DNA of 64,000 bases from Leptotrichia wadei (GCF_007990545.2 NZ_AP019829.2:1302001-1366000), one strand, 5' to 3'; counted from the first letter of the stretch, positions 1 to 8,444 are shown. Numbers and translations are program-made. The notes: generated by a model not told the origin, from the sequence alone.

Positions 1-75
1 CATATTTAATCAAAATTTATTTTGTTAAATATTAATATTATTTAAATAATTTTTTCTAATTTATTAATAATTAAT

Positions 76-600
76 TTAGTCAATTTCAAAATCTAATATT
101 TCTCCTGTTTCTGCGTCAATTTTATATTCTTTTTTTGTATTTCCTTCTATAAGATCTACTTTATAGACCAGCTTTCCTTTTTTTCTTTCAAGTTCAATAC
201 TTTTGAAAGTTGCATTTGGAGCTTGTTTTTTTGCTATGCTTTTTGCCTGCTCGACTGAAATTTTCGTGTTTGCTATTGCGGGATTTAATTCATCGTCATC
301 TATATCAGTTTTTGCTCTAAAAATCTGCCCTGTATTTGCATCAATTTTATATTCTTTTTTAGTGTTAGTGTTTCCTTCCCACAATTCAATGTCATATACA
401 GGTCCTCTTTTTGTATTTTCTAATTTCACTTTTTTTAATTGTCCATTCGGTGTATTTTTTTTAGCGATTTTGACAGCTTCTTCCCGACTGATTTTTGTTG
501 CAATATTTCGATTATTTGAAGTTGCACCATATGCAAGTAATCCTCCTAGTAATAAAAAACTTAAAATTCCTGTTTTAAAAAAATTTTTTTGATTTTTCAT
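76..600 (-). CDS. Secreted protein with two PepSY domains
   Basis: 174 residues. A signal peptide is visible: a basic start (MKNQKNFFK), a hydrophobic stretch and a likely cleavage near AYGA at about residue 26. Two PepSY repeats follow, about residues 36-95 and 113-172. Each has an xISxEEA/xISVEQAK helix start and ends in KKEYKIDAxTGxI. PepSY domains are small extracytoplasmic domains often linked to peptidase inhibition or two-component systems. The exact role here is unknown. It stands alone, with a GGAG-type site just upstream. Its upstream region matches that of the PAP2 gene at 4209-4934, suggesting a shared regulator. Confidence 0.85.
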   Translation of the reverse strand: MKNQKNFFKTGILSFLLLGGLLAYGATSNNRNIATKISREEAVKIAKKNTPNGQLKKVKLENTKRGPVYDIELWEGNTNTKKEYKIDANTGQIFRAKTDIDDDELNPAIANTKISVEQAKSIAKKQAPNATFKSIELERKKGKLVYKVDLIEGNTKKEYKIDAETGEILDFEID

Positions 601-656
601 AGCATCATCTCCTTACAATTTTTTTTATTTTAAATATCAAAATTATATCTTTGATA

Positions 657-712
657 TAACTATAATATCATAAAAAAGATATTTTTTGAATGAATTTAAA
701 CTGAATAAATTT
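657..712 (-). promoter_or_regulatory. Predicted promoter and response-regulator-like box of the PepSY gene
   Basis: Read on the minus strand, a TTCAGTTTAAA unit (695-705) is followed by a degenerate second unit, then a T-rich stretch and a TATGATATTATA -10-like segment. The whole ~55 bp aligns, with two single-base indels, to the copies at 5009-5077 and 5202-5270. The 11-bp direct-repeat geometry resembles OmpR/PhoP-family binding sites. The regulator is not in this window. Confidence 0.5.
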
Positions 713-858
713 TATAAAAAAAGAAACTTAAAAAACTGAAATTTGTCTTTTGAAAGATTTTAGCCATTATTCTCTAAATTTTAAATTATTTAACATATTT
801 TATGCTTAAAAATTATAAATTAATCGGTATATATATAAGAAAATTTTCAGTAGCAAGA
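713..858. other. AT-rich spacer, no gene seen
   Basis: No convincing ORF, hairpin or repeat is visible between the PepSY upstream box and the first leader repeat. Confidence 0.5.
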
Positions 859-930
859 TTTTTAATTTTTTTCTTTAAACAGATATTTACATTTGTATAT
901 GATTAATGTTAAAATAATAAAAAAGAAAGA
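859..930 (+). repeat. Leader repeat, copy 1
   Basis: A 72-bp block nearly identical to 1988-2060, in the same orientation. It contains TTTACA about 18 bp before TAAAAT and ends in a GAAAG ribosome-binding-site-like run, so it looks like a duplicated promoter/leader. Copy 1 precedes the short ORF at 960 and copy 2 precedes the toxin-like gene at 2071. Confidence 0.75.
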
Positions 931-959
931 ATAGAAGTTGGAATAAACAAAAATTCATT

Positions 960-1211
960 ATGGATGACTATATGCCAGATGAAATGTATAGATTATTTAA
1001 TGATAAAGCTACTACAAGTTTAATGAATAAAATTATAAATAAATGGACAAATTTTATTAAAGGAAAAAATAGTAATGAACGAAAATATGAAAATAGGTTC
1101 CGAGAACATAAAATAGTAGATTTTACTTTAGAATTTACGGCACTAGGACATACTAATTTATTTACTTCTTCATATGGGAAAATAAAAAAATTAATGGAGA
1201 GTATAATGTAA
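960..1211 (+). CDS. Short hypothetical protein, possible toxin remnant
   Basis: 83 residues, hydrophilic, Lys/Asn-rich, with no membrane segment and no family I recognise. The start has no good ribosome-binding site. It lies between leader repeat copy 1 and a membrane-anchored small protein (1287-1712), mirroring the order leader, toxin-like gene, small membrane proteins at 1988-3796. It could therefore be what is left of a C-terminal toxin module. This is inference from position only. Confidence 0.35.
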   Translation: MDDYMPDEMYRLFNDKATTSLMNKIINKWTNFIKGKNSNERKYENRFREHKIVDFTLEFTALGHTNLFTSSYGKIKKLMESIM

Positions 1212-1286
1212 ATATAACAATACTAATTCAATATAGAGATACTTTGTAAAAACAGAATTGTCTAAAAGAAGATAGGAGTAATAAAA

Positions 1287-1712
1287 ATGTTAAAAAAAAT
1301 TATGTTAATAGTCTTGATAACTATAATAGCACTGTCTTTTAAATTGTTAGTAATAAATAATATTTTTGTTCCTGAAGCTTTTTATTGGGATATTTTTTCT
1401 AATGATTGGAAAAATAGAGACTATAGAATTGAATGGGAAGCAGGTTGTAAAATAATAGAAATAGGAAAAAAAGGTAAGTATTACTATGGGAGAGTTGTTT
1501 CAGGTGGAGTAACACTATATAAGCCTGGAAAGTATGATTACTCAAAGTGTGAAGATGAATATTTTTTGATAGATTCTTCTGAAAGTTTGTCATCAAATTT
1601 AGCATTCAATGGAGGTATTTACTATAAAAAAAAAGAAAAGATTTTAAATATTACAAAAGAATACAAAGTAAAGAAACCGTATAACTTTTTTATGTTTTCT
1701 ATATTAAGATAG
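1287..1712 (+). CDS. Membrane-anchored small protein, immunity-like
   Basis: 141 residues. Residues 5-28 form one hydrophobic segment (signal anchor or signal peptide), and the remainder is Tyr/Lys-rich and likely outside the cytoplasm. An AGGAG site lies 9 bases before the ATG. No family was recognised. Its place after a short ORF and a duplicated leader suggests an immunity-type protein of an orphan toxin cassette, but sequence alone does not prove it. Confidence 0.55.
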   Translation: MLKKIMLIVLITIIALSFKLLVINNIFVPEAFYWDIFSNDWKNRDYRIEWEAGCKIIEIGKKGKYYYGRVVSGGVTLYKPGKYDYSKCEDEYFLIDSSESLSSNLAFNGGIYYKKKEKILNITKEYKVKKPYNFFMFSILR

Positions 1713-1769
1713 TTGTTTATTTATTTTAATTAAAGAAGATTGGTATTTTTAAAAATAAAAATTGAAAAC

Positions 1770-1800
1770 AATCATTGTTGTAAGACAGCGATTATTTTTT
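1770..1800 (+). terminator. Weak intrinsic terminator candidate
   Basis: AATC/GATT and GTTGT/ACAGC form an imperfect stem followed by ATTTTTT, about 60 bases after the stop of the gene ending at 1712. The stem has an internal bulge. The rest of 1713-1987 shows no gene. Confidence 0.4.
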
Positions 1801-1987
1801 GCCTACGTTTTTATACATTCCAAATTAACAAAAAATTTTGATTACATCAAATTCGCCTATATAACCCTACAAGTTAAAATTTTCATTTAAGGCATAGGTT
1901 TTTTACCGAAAATCGACTTTTTGAGCTGTTTGGATGTTATATGAGCTTTTAAAATGATATTTTTTAAAATTTATAATAAAAGTTAAA

Positions 1988-2060
1988 ATTTTTAATTTTT
2001 TTCTTTAATCAGATATTTACATTTGTATATGATTAATGTTAAAATAATAAAAAAAGAAAG
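1988..2060 (+). repeat. Leader repeat, copy 2
   Basis: A 73-bp block matching 859-930 with only two or three differences. It contains the same TTTACA/TAAAAT promoter-like pair and runs directly into the GAAAGG ribosome-binding site of the gene at 2071. Confidence 0.75.
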
Positions 2061-2070
2061 GAATATTAGT

Positions 2071-3018
2071 ATGGCAAACAGCAATTTCTTTGGACAGTTG
2101 AGAGAAACTAGGTTTTCTGAGACTGTAGAAAATATTGCTGGTGAAAGGTTGAAAGTCGCAAGTACTCAAAATGAGATTAAATCAGCTTTTGAAGAGGCAT
2201 ATTCTGATTTAGGTTATAAGGCTGAAATTAAATTTAGTACACCAGAAGAAACTCCTGAATTAAAAGACAAAGCAGGAACTGCTTATGTTTCATCTACTGG
2301 AGTACATACGATGATAATAAATATAAATGCCAAAGAAAATAATACAAAATCGGGGCTTATTGGAACAATTTCGGAAGAAGGGAGTCATATTATAAATGGA
2401 GCCAAAGGAAGACAAATAGAAACAGGAACTGAAGAAAAAGGACTAGAAAGTACAGGAAGAGCAACTAATTCATATTTTCAGGATAAGTATAAGGATGACA
2501 AGACTACTATTTCTATGAAATCTGATGGCGCTATTGATACTAGTAAATTGGGAGTTAATGTTGGAGATAGTCCAGAATATGAAGATATTTTCACTATAAA
2601 AAATTCTTTATATAAAGGATTAAGCGATAATCAAATAGTTGAAAAGGTTGGTAAAGATTATAATTGGAAAGGAGTTAATTATCGAAATTTAGTAGAAGAA
2701 ATAATGCAAAAAGATCATGATAATTCACTATTAAGTTATATTAAAGATCATGTTGGAGAAAAAATAACAATAGCAGTTATTTCAACTTTAGCAAGGAAAT
2801 ATTTAATTGGAAAAGGATTTTCTGATGCAGCTGCAACAAAAGCAGGAGGTTGGATTGCATTTGGATTATTTACAGTTAATGAAGTAAGTAAATTGAAAGA
2901 ATTTAGAAATTTTGGTTCAAATGGTAGAGCAGCTTTAATTTTAGCATTAGGAAAAGAAAGAGAGAGATTTAATAGTGCTGTAAAGGCAGCAAGTTGGGAA
3001 ATGGATTATATTTTATAA
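2071..3018 (+). CDS. Orphan CdiA/FhaB-type C-terminal region (polymorphic toxin module)
   Basis: 315 residues from the ATG at 2071, chosen because GAAAGG lies about 9 bases upstream; an in-frame ATG at 2023 lies inside the repeated leader. No signal peptide or adhesin repeats are present. Residues about 95-150 (ISEEGSHIINGAKGRQI, EKGLESTGRATNSYF) resemble the conserved region just before the variable toxin tip of fusobacterial haemagglutinin-like exoproteins. A glycine/alanine-rich helix (about 245-285) follows. The reading frame stops after WEMDYIL, but clear protein continues in another frame to 3328, so this is probably a frameshifted gene. The toxic activity cannot be named. Confidence 0.6.
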   Translation: MANSNFFGQLRETRFSETVENIAGERLKVASTQNEIKSAFEEAYSDLGYKAEIKFSTPEETPELKDKAGTAYVSSTGVHTMIININAKENNTKSGLIGTISEEGSHIINGAKGRQIETGTEEKGLESTGRATNSYFQDKYKDDKTTISMKSDGAIDTSKLGVNVGDSPEYEDIFTIKNSLYKGLSDNQIVEKVGKDYNWKGVNYRNLVEEIMQKDHDNSLLSYIKDHVGEKITIAVISTLARKYLIGKGFSDAAATKAGGWIAFGLFTVNEVSKLKEFRNFGSNGRAALILALGKERERFNSAVKAASWEMDYIL

Positions 3019-3328
3019 TGGAGCAAAGAAAATTGAGAATGAAAATAATTTTGATATATTTTACCAAACTGAATATTTATTATGGCAACAAACATATGAA
3101 AAATGGCCAAAAGAACATCAAGAATTTTTTAAAAATGCTATAAATGCTTCAGGAAAAGGTAAGGAATTAAATACTATCATAAAATCTCAAAAAAGACATT
3201 ACAGATTTATAAATAGTGGATATTATAAAAATTCAAATGGTGAAAATATCTATTATCCCGCTGGAAGTCCTAATTGGTATAATAGAAGAAATGGAGAAAC
3301 TAATTGGAATGTTTGGAATAGTTTTTAA
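3019..3328 (+). pseudogene. Frameshifted C-terminal tip of the toxin-like gene
   Basis: After the stop at 3018 a different frame reads on without a stop to TAA at 3326-3328. It gives about 100 residues including YNGAKKIENENNFDIFYQ, YEKWPKEHQEFF and an aromatic tail ending NWNVWNSF. It lacks its own start or ribosome-binding site, so it is best explained as the tail of the gene at 2071 after a small indel near the T-run at about 3008-3012. The tail overlaps the start of the next small gene, as in toxin/immunity pairs. Confidence 0.6.
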
Positions 3329-3578
3329 ATTCATAAAAAATAATGAATATGTATATTATTCATTGTATTCAGTGTTAAGTTTAGCAATAATATTTATATT
3401 TTATAAATATATAAAATTATTTGAAAAATTTAATGATTTAAAAAAAATATTTTTATGGTATTTAGTATTCTTTGGAATTTATGGACCTTATAAAAAATTA
3501 AAAGTTAAAAATTATTTAATTAGATTTTTAATATCGACATCTATTTTAGTTATAATTTCAATAGGTGATAAGCTATGA
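3309..3578 (+). CDS. Small membrane protein, candidate immunity protein
   Basis: 89 residues from the ATG at 3309 (earlier in-frame starts lie inside the toxin tail frame). Two hydrophobic segments are visible, about residues 18-35 and 70-85, with a Lys-rich middle. It overlaps the toxin-tail frame by 20 bases, and its stop overlaps the next ATG (ATGA). That compact, coupled layout is typical of immunity genes. No family recognised. Confidence 0.5.
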   Translation: MFGIVFKFIKNNEYVYYSLYSVLSLAIIFIFYKYIKLFEKFNDLKKIFLWYLVFFGIYGPYKKLKVKNYLIRFLISTSILVIISIGDKL

Positions 3579-3796
3579 AAATATTAATTGTAATTATTTT
3601 TTACTTAAGGATATTTATTTTGATTAAATTGTTGTTTTTATCTAATTTAAATATTCCAAAAGAAAATGAAATATATACATATTTAAAATTTGTAAATTTT
3701 GAATATACGTTATTAATTTTTAGTAATGACAAAAAAAATATATTGAATTTGTTTATAAATATTTGCTTTCTCTTTTGGCTTTTAAAAATTATGTAA
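3575..3796 (+). CDS. Small membrane protein, coupled to the previous gene
   Basis: 73 residues, two hydrophobic segments (about 2-22 and 57-72) separated by a polar Asn/Lys-rich loop. Start and previous stop overlap by four bases (ATGA), which suggests translational coupling. It may be a second immunity-type protein or part of a two-subunit membrane unit. Function unknown. Confidence 0.45.
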   Translation: MKILIVIIFYLRIFILIKLLFLSNLNIPKENEIYTYLKFVNFEYTLLIFSNDKKNILNLFINICFLFWLLKIM

Positions 3797-3825
3797 ATAT
3801 ATTCTAAATTATATACATATAAAAA

Positions 3826-4037
3826 ATGTATCAAGGAATAACTTATGAAAATTATAAAATAATTGAAGAAAAAGGAAGTATTTGTAAATTAGTTGATAAA
3901 GATTTTCCACTTTCTTCTAGAACAATAATACATCTTATAAAAAAAATATCTGATAATATGCAGTAGCACGAATATTAAATAACGATAGATATATGGTTAT
4001 TGATAACGTTACAGAACATTTGATGAAAAAATTATAA
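3826..4037 (+). pseudogene. Decayed short ORF
   Basis: An ATG at 3826 opens a 46-residue frame ending TIIHLIKKISDNMQ at a TAG (3964). A neighbouring frame continues plausibly as VARILNNDRYMVIDNVTEHL to TAA at 4035. The frame switch suggests an old small gene broken by an indel. The family is not recognisable. Nothing else in 3797-4181 looks like a gene. Confidence 0.35.
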
Positions 4038-4181
4038 TAGATGATTAATGATATAATTCCTACTCATTTAATAATAAAAAATTCAGACACATTAATCGAA
4101 AAGCAAATTTTAATACCAAACAAGTTTAAAATTTGTGAGAGTGTCCAAAATTTTATGTAAACTCAAAATACAATATACGGT

Positions 4182-4210
4182 ACAGGATGGTTTTTTATCA
4201 TCCTGTTTTT
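4182..4210 (+). terminator. Intrinsic terminator of the toxin/immunity patch
   Basis: ACAGGATG and CATCCTGT form a perfect 8-bp stem with a 9-base loop, followed by TTTTT on the plus strand. It abuts the stop of the convergent PAP2 gene. Confidence 0.8.
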
Positions 4211-4934
4211 AAATTTCTATTTTTTTATTTTTATAATTTAAAGTATTTGCCATTATATCTTTTTTTAAGATTCCAATATTTGTTTTTCTGCCATAAGAAA
4301 ATGATCTTGTTTTTCTAATTCTTTCTTTATTTTCAAACATCTTTTTATGCACAAATTTTGCGATAAAGTATGAGAGAATAACACTTGCAACAACATCAGT
4401 AGTCCAATGTCGCACTAAATAAATACGGCTCATTCCTACTAAAATTCCTAAGATGAATAACGGTATTTTTATTGCTTTACTTTTTATGATAAAAGATAAA
4501 ATCCAAATTGTTCCCCAAATAGTAATTGTATGTCCTGATGGAAAAGATACATAGTTTCCTTTCCAAAATGAACTATTTTTAATTAAAGTCATGATTCCAT
4601 AAAATTTATCAGGATTTATAGTTATCGATGGTCTTGCTCTTGCGAATAACACTTTCATTATATTCAATATAATTTGAGTAGAAAGCAAAGTAAAAATTAC
4701 TGCTAAAATATATTTTTTTAAAAAATTATATTTCTGTTTATTGATTAAAAAGAATGATAGCAATACAACTGTAAGCATTAATTCCAAATATCCTTCTCCA
4801 AGTTTAGTAATTAAACGAAAAAATTTTTCAATACTTTCTGAATGTTTAAAAATGCTGAAATTTGAATTATAAGATAAATGTTTAAAAAAGAATTTATCTA
4901 CAGAAAAAATATAATTTGCTAGTTTCAATTGCAT
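4209..4934 (-). CDS. PAP2-family phosphatase, membrane
   Basis: 241 residues from the ATG at 4934, which sits 5 bases after AAGGAG; a GTG three bases earlier would be too close to that site. The PAP2 signature is complete: KVLFARARP near residue 108, PSGHT near 148, and SRIYLVRHWTTDV near 184. About five or six membrane segments are visible. Members dephosphorylate lipid phosphates such as undecaprenyl pyrophosphate or phosphatidylglycerol phosphate, and which substrate applies here is not clear. Two tandem copies of a 69-bp regulatory box lie upstream, shared with the PepSY gene. Confidence 0.88.
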   Translation of the reverse strand: MQLKLANYIFSVDKFFFKHLSYNSNFSIFKHSESIEKFFRLITKLGEGYLELMLTVVLLSFFLINKQKYNFLKKYILAVIFTLLSTQIILNIMKVLFARARPSITINPDKFYGIMTLIKNSSFWKGNYVSFPSGHTITIWGTIWILSFIIKSKAIKIPLFILGILVGMSRIYLVRHWTTDVVASVILSYFIAKFVHKKMFENKERIRKTRSFSYGRKTNIGILKKDIMANTLNYKNKKIEI

Positions 4935-5008
4935 CACATCTCCTTCTTTATTTTTATTTTAGATAATTAGTAATTTCTAAATTTATATATTCTTATTTTT
5001 ATAAAATC

Positions 5009-5077
5009 AAGATATAATATTTTCGATAAGTAATGGTATCATAAAAAACAAATTTTAAACTGAATTTAAACTGAATA
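5009..5077 (-). promoter_or_regulatory. Predicted promoter/operator of the PAP2 gene
   Basis: On the minus strand, two TTCAGTTTAAA units in direct repeat at 11-bp spacing (5054-5075) precede a TATGAT -10-like hexamer. The same 69 bp recurs at 5202-5270 and, partly, before the PepSY gene. The layout resembles an activator-type response-regulator promoter that lacks a good -35. Confidence 0.55.
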
Positions 5078-5201
5078 AATTCTTTATTAAATAAAATAAA
5101 AAAGGAACTTACAAAAGCTCCTGTTTTATTATTAAAATTACTTTATTAATGAAAAAATTATTAGTTTATTTAATTTAATACCTTTTTATTTTTTTTAAAT
5201 T

Positions 5202-5270
5202 AAGATATAATATTTTCAATAAGTAATGGTATCATAAAAAACAAATTTTAAACTGAATTTAAACTGAATA
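5202..5270 (-). repeat. Second copy of the PAP2 upstream box
   Basis: 69 bp with one or two differences from 5009-5077, same orientation, including both 11-bp units (5247-5268). No gene lies between the copies (5078-5201), so this may be an upstream duplication or the leader of a lost gene. Confidence 0.75.
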
Positions 5271-5688
5271 GAAAATAAAAGTTAGAATAGTTATATATAA
5301 ATTTTACCATTACAGGTATCCACTTCATAGGAAGTATTATCAATATTTTTTTAATCTAACTAAATTGGATATTTTATCGTGTATACTCTTTTAAACAATA
5401 AAAAAAGATTGCATAATTTTTGATACAATCTTTTTTACAATTTCTATTATCTTGAAAATCTTATACTAAACCCCATTTAAACAATAGATATATTATAAAT
5501 CTTTTTATCTGATATTTATTTTCAAATAATCAAAATAAATTTTTGCTCTTTAAACCAGTGATAGCATTTTATAAAAAAAAGAACTTTCTCAAGTCCTGTA
5601 TTTTAAAAATTTAAAATTTTTGACTTTTGAAAATTCTTTCTTAATTTTTTTATAAAATTTAAATTCAATTATTTATCAAATTTTATTT
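5271..5688. other. Non-coding spacer
   Basis: Apart from the terminator at 5401-5436, this AT-rich stretch shows no ORF with coding character and no repeat. Confidence 0.5.
5401..5436. terminator. Bidirectional intrinsic terminator candidate
   Basis: AAAAAAGATTG and CAATCTTTTTT form an 11-bp stem around a 14-base loop, with A- and T-runs in the stem on both sides. It could end transcripts from either direction between the PTS gene and the PAP2 upstream region. Confidence 0.65.
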
Positions 5689-7278
5689 TTATCCTTTTTT
5701 CATCATGTCTTCAATTCTTTCTCTTACTTGAGGTACTGACAATCCGATGATTACTTGAATAGCTGTTCCTTTTCTAACTACACCATGAGCTCCTGCTGCT
5801 TTAAAGGCTGCATCTGGTAATAATTTATCTGCATCTTTTACACTTACTCTAAGTCTAGTTGCACAGTTATTAAGTTCTTCGATATTTTCTCTTCCACCTA
5901 ATGCTTCAAGAATGATTGCACCTTTTCGAGCATATTCATCTTCTGCTGATGATGCACCACCTTTACCATCTCCTTCACCGTGTTTAGCTCTATAATCAGC
6001 TTTTGTGTAAAGTTTCATTTCTTCATCATCATCTTCTCTACCTGGAGTTTTTAAATCCATTTTTAAAATTAAGAATCTAAATACAAAGAAGTAAATTACA
6101 GTAAAGATTAATCCTATTACTATTTGAATAATTACTGTTCCAGAGTGATTTTTAAACATAGGTATCCAGTTTAAGAATAAGAAGTCTAATAATCCTCCAC
6201 CCATATTTCCAACTACTCCGAAAGCATACATTGTTGCTGCCATTGTTGCTGCTAAACAAGCATGAACTGCAAATAATACTGGAGCTATAAATAAGAATGT
6301 AAATTCTAATGGTTCAGTTATACCTGAAATTACTGCTGTGAATATTATAGGTATTAATAATGCGGCTACAGCCTTTTTCTTATCAGATTTTGCGGTAGCG
6401 TACATAGCAAGTGCTATTCCAGGCGCTCCAAATATTTTTGAGTTTCCGTGTAATGCAAATCCACCTTGTGGGAATAAAGATTTTAGTGACTGTGTGCTTT
6501 GAGCAAATTCTTTTATATGTTGAACCCAGAAAACTTGAATTCCATCAGGTACTGCTGCTGGACCAAATACAAATGGTGTATAAACAAAATGGTGTAATCC
6601 AGTTGGAATTAATATTCTTTCTAAGAATGTATAAATCCATACTCCGAAGATTCCTGAAGCTTTCATAAATCCTTGCAATGCACTAATTCCCATTTGGAAT
6701 TTAGGCCAAATTAATACGGTTAGGAATGCACAAGGAATCATAACTACAAACCCTATTATGTATACAAATACCGAACCTTGGAATACTCCCAAGAAATCAG
6801 GCAATTTTTTATCAAAATATTTGTTATGTAAATATACTACTAATGCCGCTATCAAGATACCACCAAATAAGTTTGTATCCAATGTTGGAACTCCACCTAT
6901 TGCAGAATACCCTGTTACTTTATCTGCTACTTGCTTAGCAGCATCTATTCCATAAAAAACTTTTAATATTGCTGACACGAAATAATTAAATGTAGTGTAT
7001 AATGCAAATGTTTCCATACATGCTCTTGCATTTGTTTTATTCGCAAGGCTAATTGGCAATCCTATTGCAAACAATATTGGCATTTGTCTAAATACTGTCC
7101 AACCACCTTCAGATATCACATACCAAAAATTGTACCATGCTGTTCCTTCTTTAGCAATGTTTCCCATAATTTCTGTATTAGTAAATACAGAAGATAATCC
7201 TACGACTATACCAGTGAACGCAAATAACAGAACTGGTGCCATCATCGCTCCACCAAATCGTTGAATTTTTTTCATCAT
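5689..7278 (-). CDS. PTS alpha-glucoside/maltose-type EIICB permease
   Basis: 529 residues. An N-terminal EIIC domain (about 1-405) has about ten membrane segments and the GITEPLEF signature near 321. A Gly/Asp-rich linker (about 410-450) leads to a C-terminal EIIB domain with the phosphorylated cysteine in NNCATRLRV near 475. It transports and phosphorylates a sugar using phosphate from EIIA. The EIIC type is that of glucose/maltose permeases, and divergent malQ makes an alpha-glucoside such as maltose the likely substrate. No EIIA or phospho-glucosidase gene is nearby. AGGAGG lies 9 bases before the ATG. The promoter carries an operator-like palindrome also found before malQ. Confidence 0.9.
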   Translation of the reverse strand: MMKKIQRFGGAMMAPVLLFAFTGIVVGLSSVFTNTEIMGNIAKEGTAWYNFWYVISEGGWTVFRQMPILFAIGLPISLANKTNARACMETFALYTTFNYFVSAILKVFYGIDAAKQVADKVTGYSAIGGVPTLDTNLFGGILIAALVVYLHNKYFDKKLPDFLGVFQGSVFVYIIGFVVMIPCAFLTVLIWPKFQMGISALQGFMKASGIFGVWIYTFLERILIPTGLHHFVYTPFVFGPAAVPDGIQVFWVQHIKEFAQSTQSLKSLFPQGGFALHGNSKIFGAPGIALAMYATAKSDKKKAVAALLIPIIFTAVISGITEPLEFTFLFIAPVLFAVHACLAATMAATMYAFGVVGNMGGGLLDFLFLNWIPMFKNHSGTVIIQIVIGLIFTVIYFFVFRFLILKMDLKTPGREDDDEEMKLYTKADYRAKHGEGDGKGGASSAEDEYARKGAIILEALGGRENIEELNNCATRLRVSVKDADKLLPDAAFKAAGAHGVVRKGTAIQVIIGLSVPQVRERIEDMMKKG

Positions 7279-7333
7279 AACTGAATACCTCCTAAAAATT
7301 TTTATATATTTGATTTATATTTTCCTTATTTTA

Positions 7334-7376
7334 AATATACCACACTTTTTTGATTTGTCAATACATTTACGTATAT
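7334..7376 (-). promoter_or_regulatory. PTS promoter with operator-like palindrome
   Basis: TTGACA (7356-7361) and TATATT (7334-7339) are 16 bp apart on the minus strand. ATACATTTACGTATAT (7361-7376), an imperfect palindrome, abuts the -35. The identical 16-mer abuts the -35 of malQ at 8533-8548. Confidence 0.75.
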
Positions 7377-7400
7377 CTTTTTTCATTTTTTTTTCAAAAA

Positions 7401-7431
7401 AATAATCGCTACATAAAAAATAGCGATTATT
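7401..7431 (-). terminator. Intrinsic terminator after the EEP hydrolase gene
   Basis: AATAATCGCTA and TAGCGATTATT form a perfect 11-bp stem with a 9-base loop, followed on the minus strand by a T-run. It separates the EEP gene from the downstream PTS promoter. Confidence 0.85.
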
Positions 7432-7571
7432 ACTGGCTTTTTATAAATTTTCATTTTATTGAATTTTTTTATATTTTTATCAAATTTATTATTATTTTGT
7501 TTTAAATTTTTATAATAATCTAAATTTTTTGTTTTATTAGATTTTGAATATGTATATTTTTTATAAATAAA

Positions 7572-8363
7572 TTAAAGTTCTATTTCTACTTCTACTCCAA
7601 AATGATCTGAAACTATCCTTTTATTTTCATTATTAAATATAACTTTACTTTCTTTCACTTTTATTTCTTTATTGCTAAATATATAGTCAATTCTTTTTTG
7701 AGATTTATCATTAGTCCATCCATCAATACCTTTATCAACTGTTATTCCATTATCTTTTTTTTCAGCCAAAGTATATGTATCAAATAATCCTTGAGATACG
7801 ATGTTTTTATAGTGTTCAGGATTTCCAATAGCATCTGTATTAAAATCTCCCATTAATATTTTCAAATTATCATTTTTAGTTCTTGTTAAGATATTTTGAA
7901 TACTTTTTCCCATATCTTCAGTTTCACAGTTTGGAAGATTCATGTGGCAGCTGTAAAATTCAATTTCCTGTCCGTTATAGTCAATTGTTATACTTACAAT
8001 TCTTCTTGAAGAAATTGTTCTTACCGATTGAGCAAAAGTGCAGTAAAACTCATCTTCTTCTTTTATTTTATGTCTTGTAATTATTGCAACTCCTTCATTG
8101 TATTTTCCATATCCAATATGTGAATTACTCCAATGATAATAATAATCTGTATCTGTGTATTCCTGCAATTTTTCCAGAAGTACCCATCCATAATTTTCCT
8201 GTCTTATATCATCAAAAATTACAGGATTATTCATAAGCTGATTCACTTCCTGCATTGCTATCACATCATACTGCTTTTCAGCAATAGCCTTTGCTAAAAT
8301 GTCGATTTTTTCCATTTGGTTTTTTTCCAACCATGCATGTACATTTATTGTCAATATTTTCAT
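7572..8363 (-). CDS. Endonuclease/exonuclease/phosphatase (EEP) family hydrolase
   Basis: 263 residues with the metal-dependent EEP fold motifs in order: ILTINVHAW at the start, AMQEVN near 40, CHMNLP near 140, GDFNTD near 173, RIDYIF near 228 and SDHFGV near 253. There is no signal peptide, so it is probably cytoplasmic. Family members cleave DNA, sugar phosphates, phospholipids or nucleotide cofactors, and the substrate is not evident. It sits between the PTS and malQ genes, transcribed with the PTS direction but behind its own promoter and terminator. A second, different EEP gene is at 31726-32451. Confidence 0.85.
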   Translation of the reverse strand: MKILTINVHAWLEKNQMEKIDILAKAIAEKQYDVIAMQEVNQLMNNPVIFDDIRQENYGWVLLEKLQEYTDTDYYYHWSNSHIGYGKYNEGVAIITRHKIKEEDEFYCTFAQSVRTISSRRIVSITIDYNGQEIEFYSCHMNLPNCETEDMGKSIQNILTRTKNDNLKILMGDFNTDAIGNPEHYKNIVSQGLFDTYTLAEKKDNGITVDKGIDGWTNDKSQKRIDYIFSNKEIKVKESKVIFNNENKRIVSDHFGVEVEIEL

Positions 8364-8420
8364 AATTACAACCTTTCTTTACCATTTTATTTATTTAATT
8401 TATTTTTTTAAAACTACTCT

Positions 8421-8444
8421 ACATTCGTATTATACCACATTCGT
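8421..8444 (-). promoter_or_regulatory. EEP gene -10 region between direct repeats
   Basis: On the minus strand TATAAT (8429-8434) lies between two direct copies of ACGAATGT (8421-8428 and 8437-8444) at a 16-bp period. The -10 is good; a clear -35 is not seen. The repeats could be an operator. Confidence 0.45.

Noticed and set aside
203-592. Long plus-strand open frame opposite the PepSY gene
   Set aside because: It mirrors the true minus-strand gene, has no ribosome-binding site, and has an implausible Phe/Ser-rich composition.
4137-4164. Sequence like an IS256-type insertion-sequence end
   Set aside because: Only one weak end, no partner inverted repeat and no transposase remnant could be found nearby.
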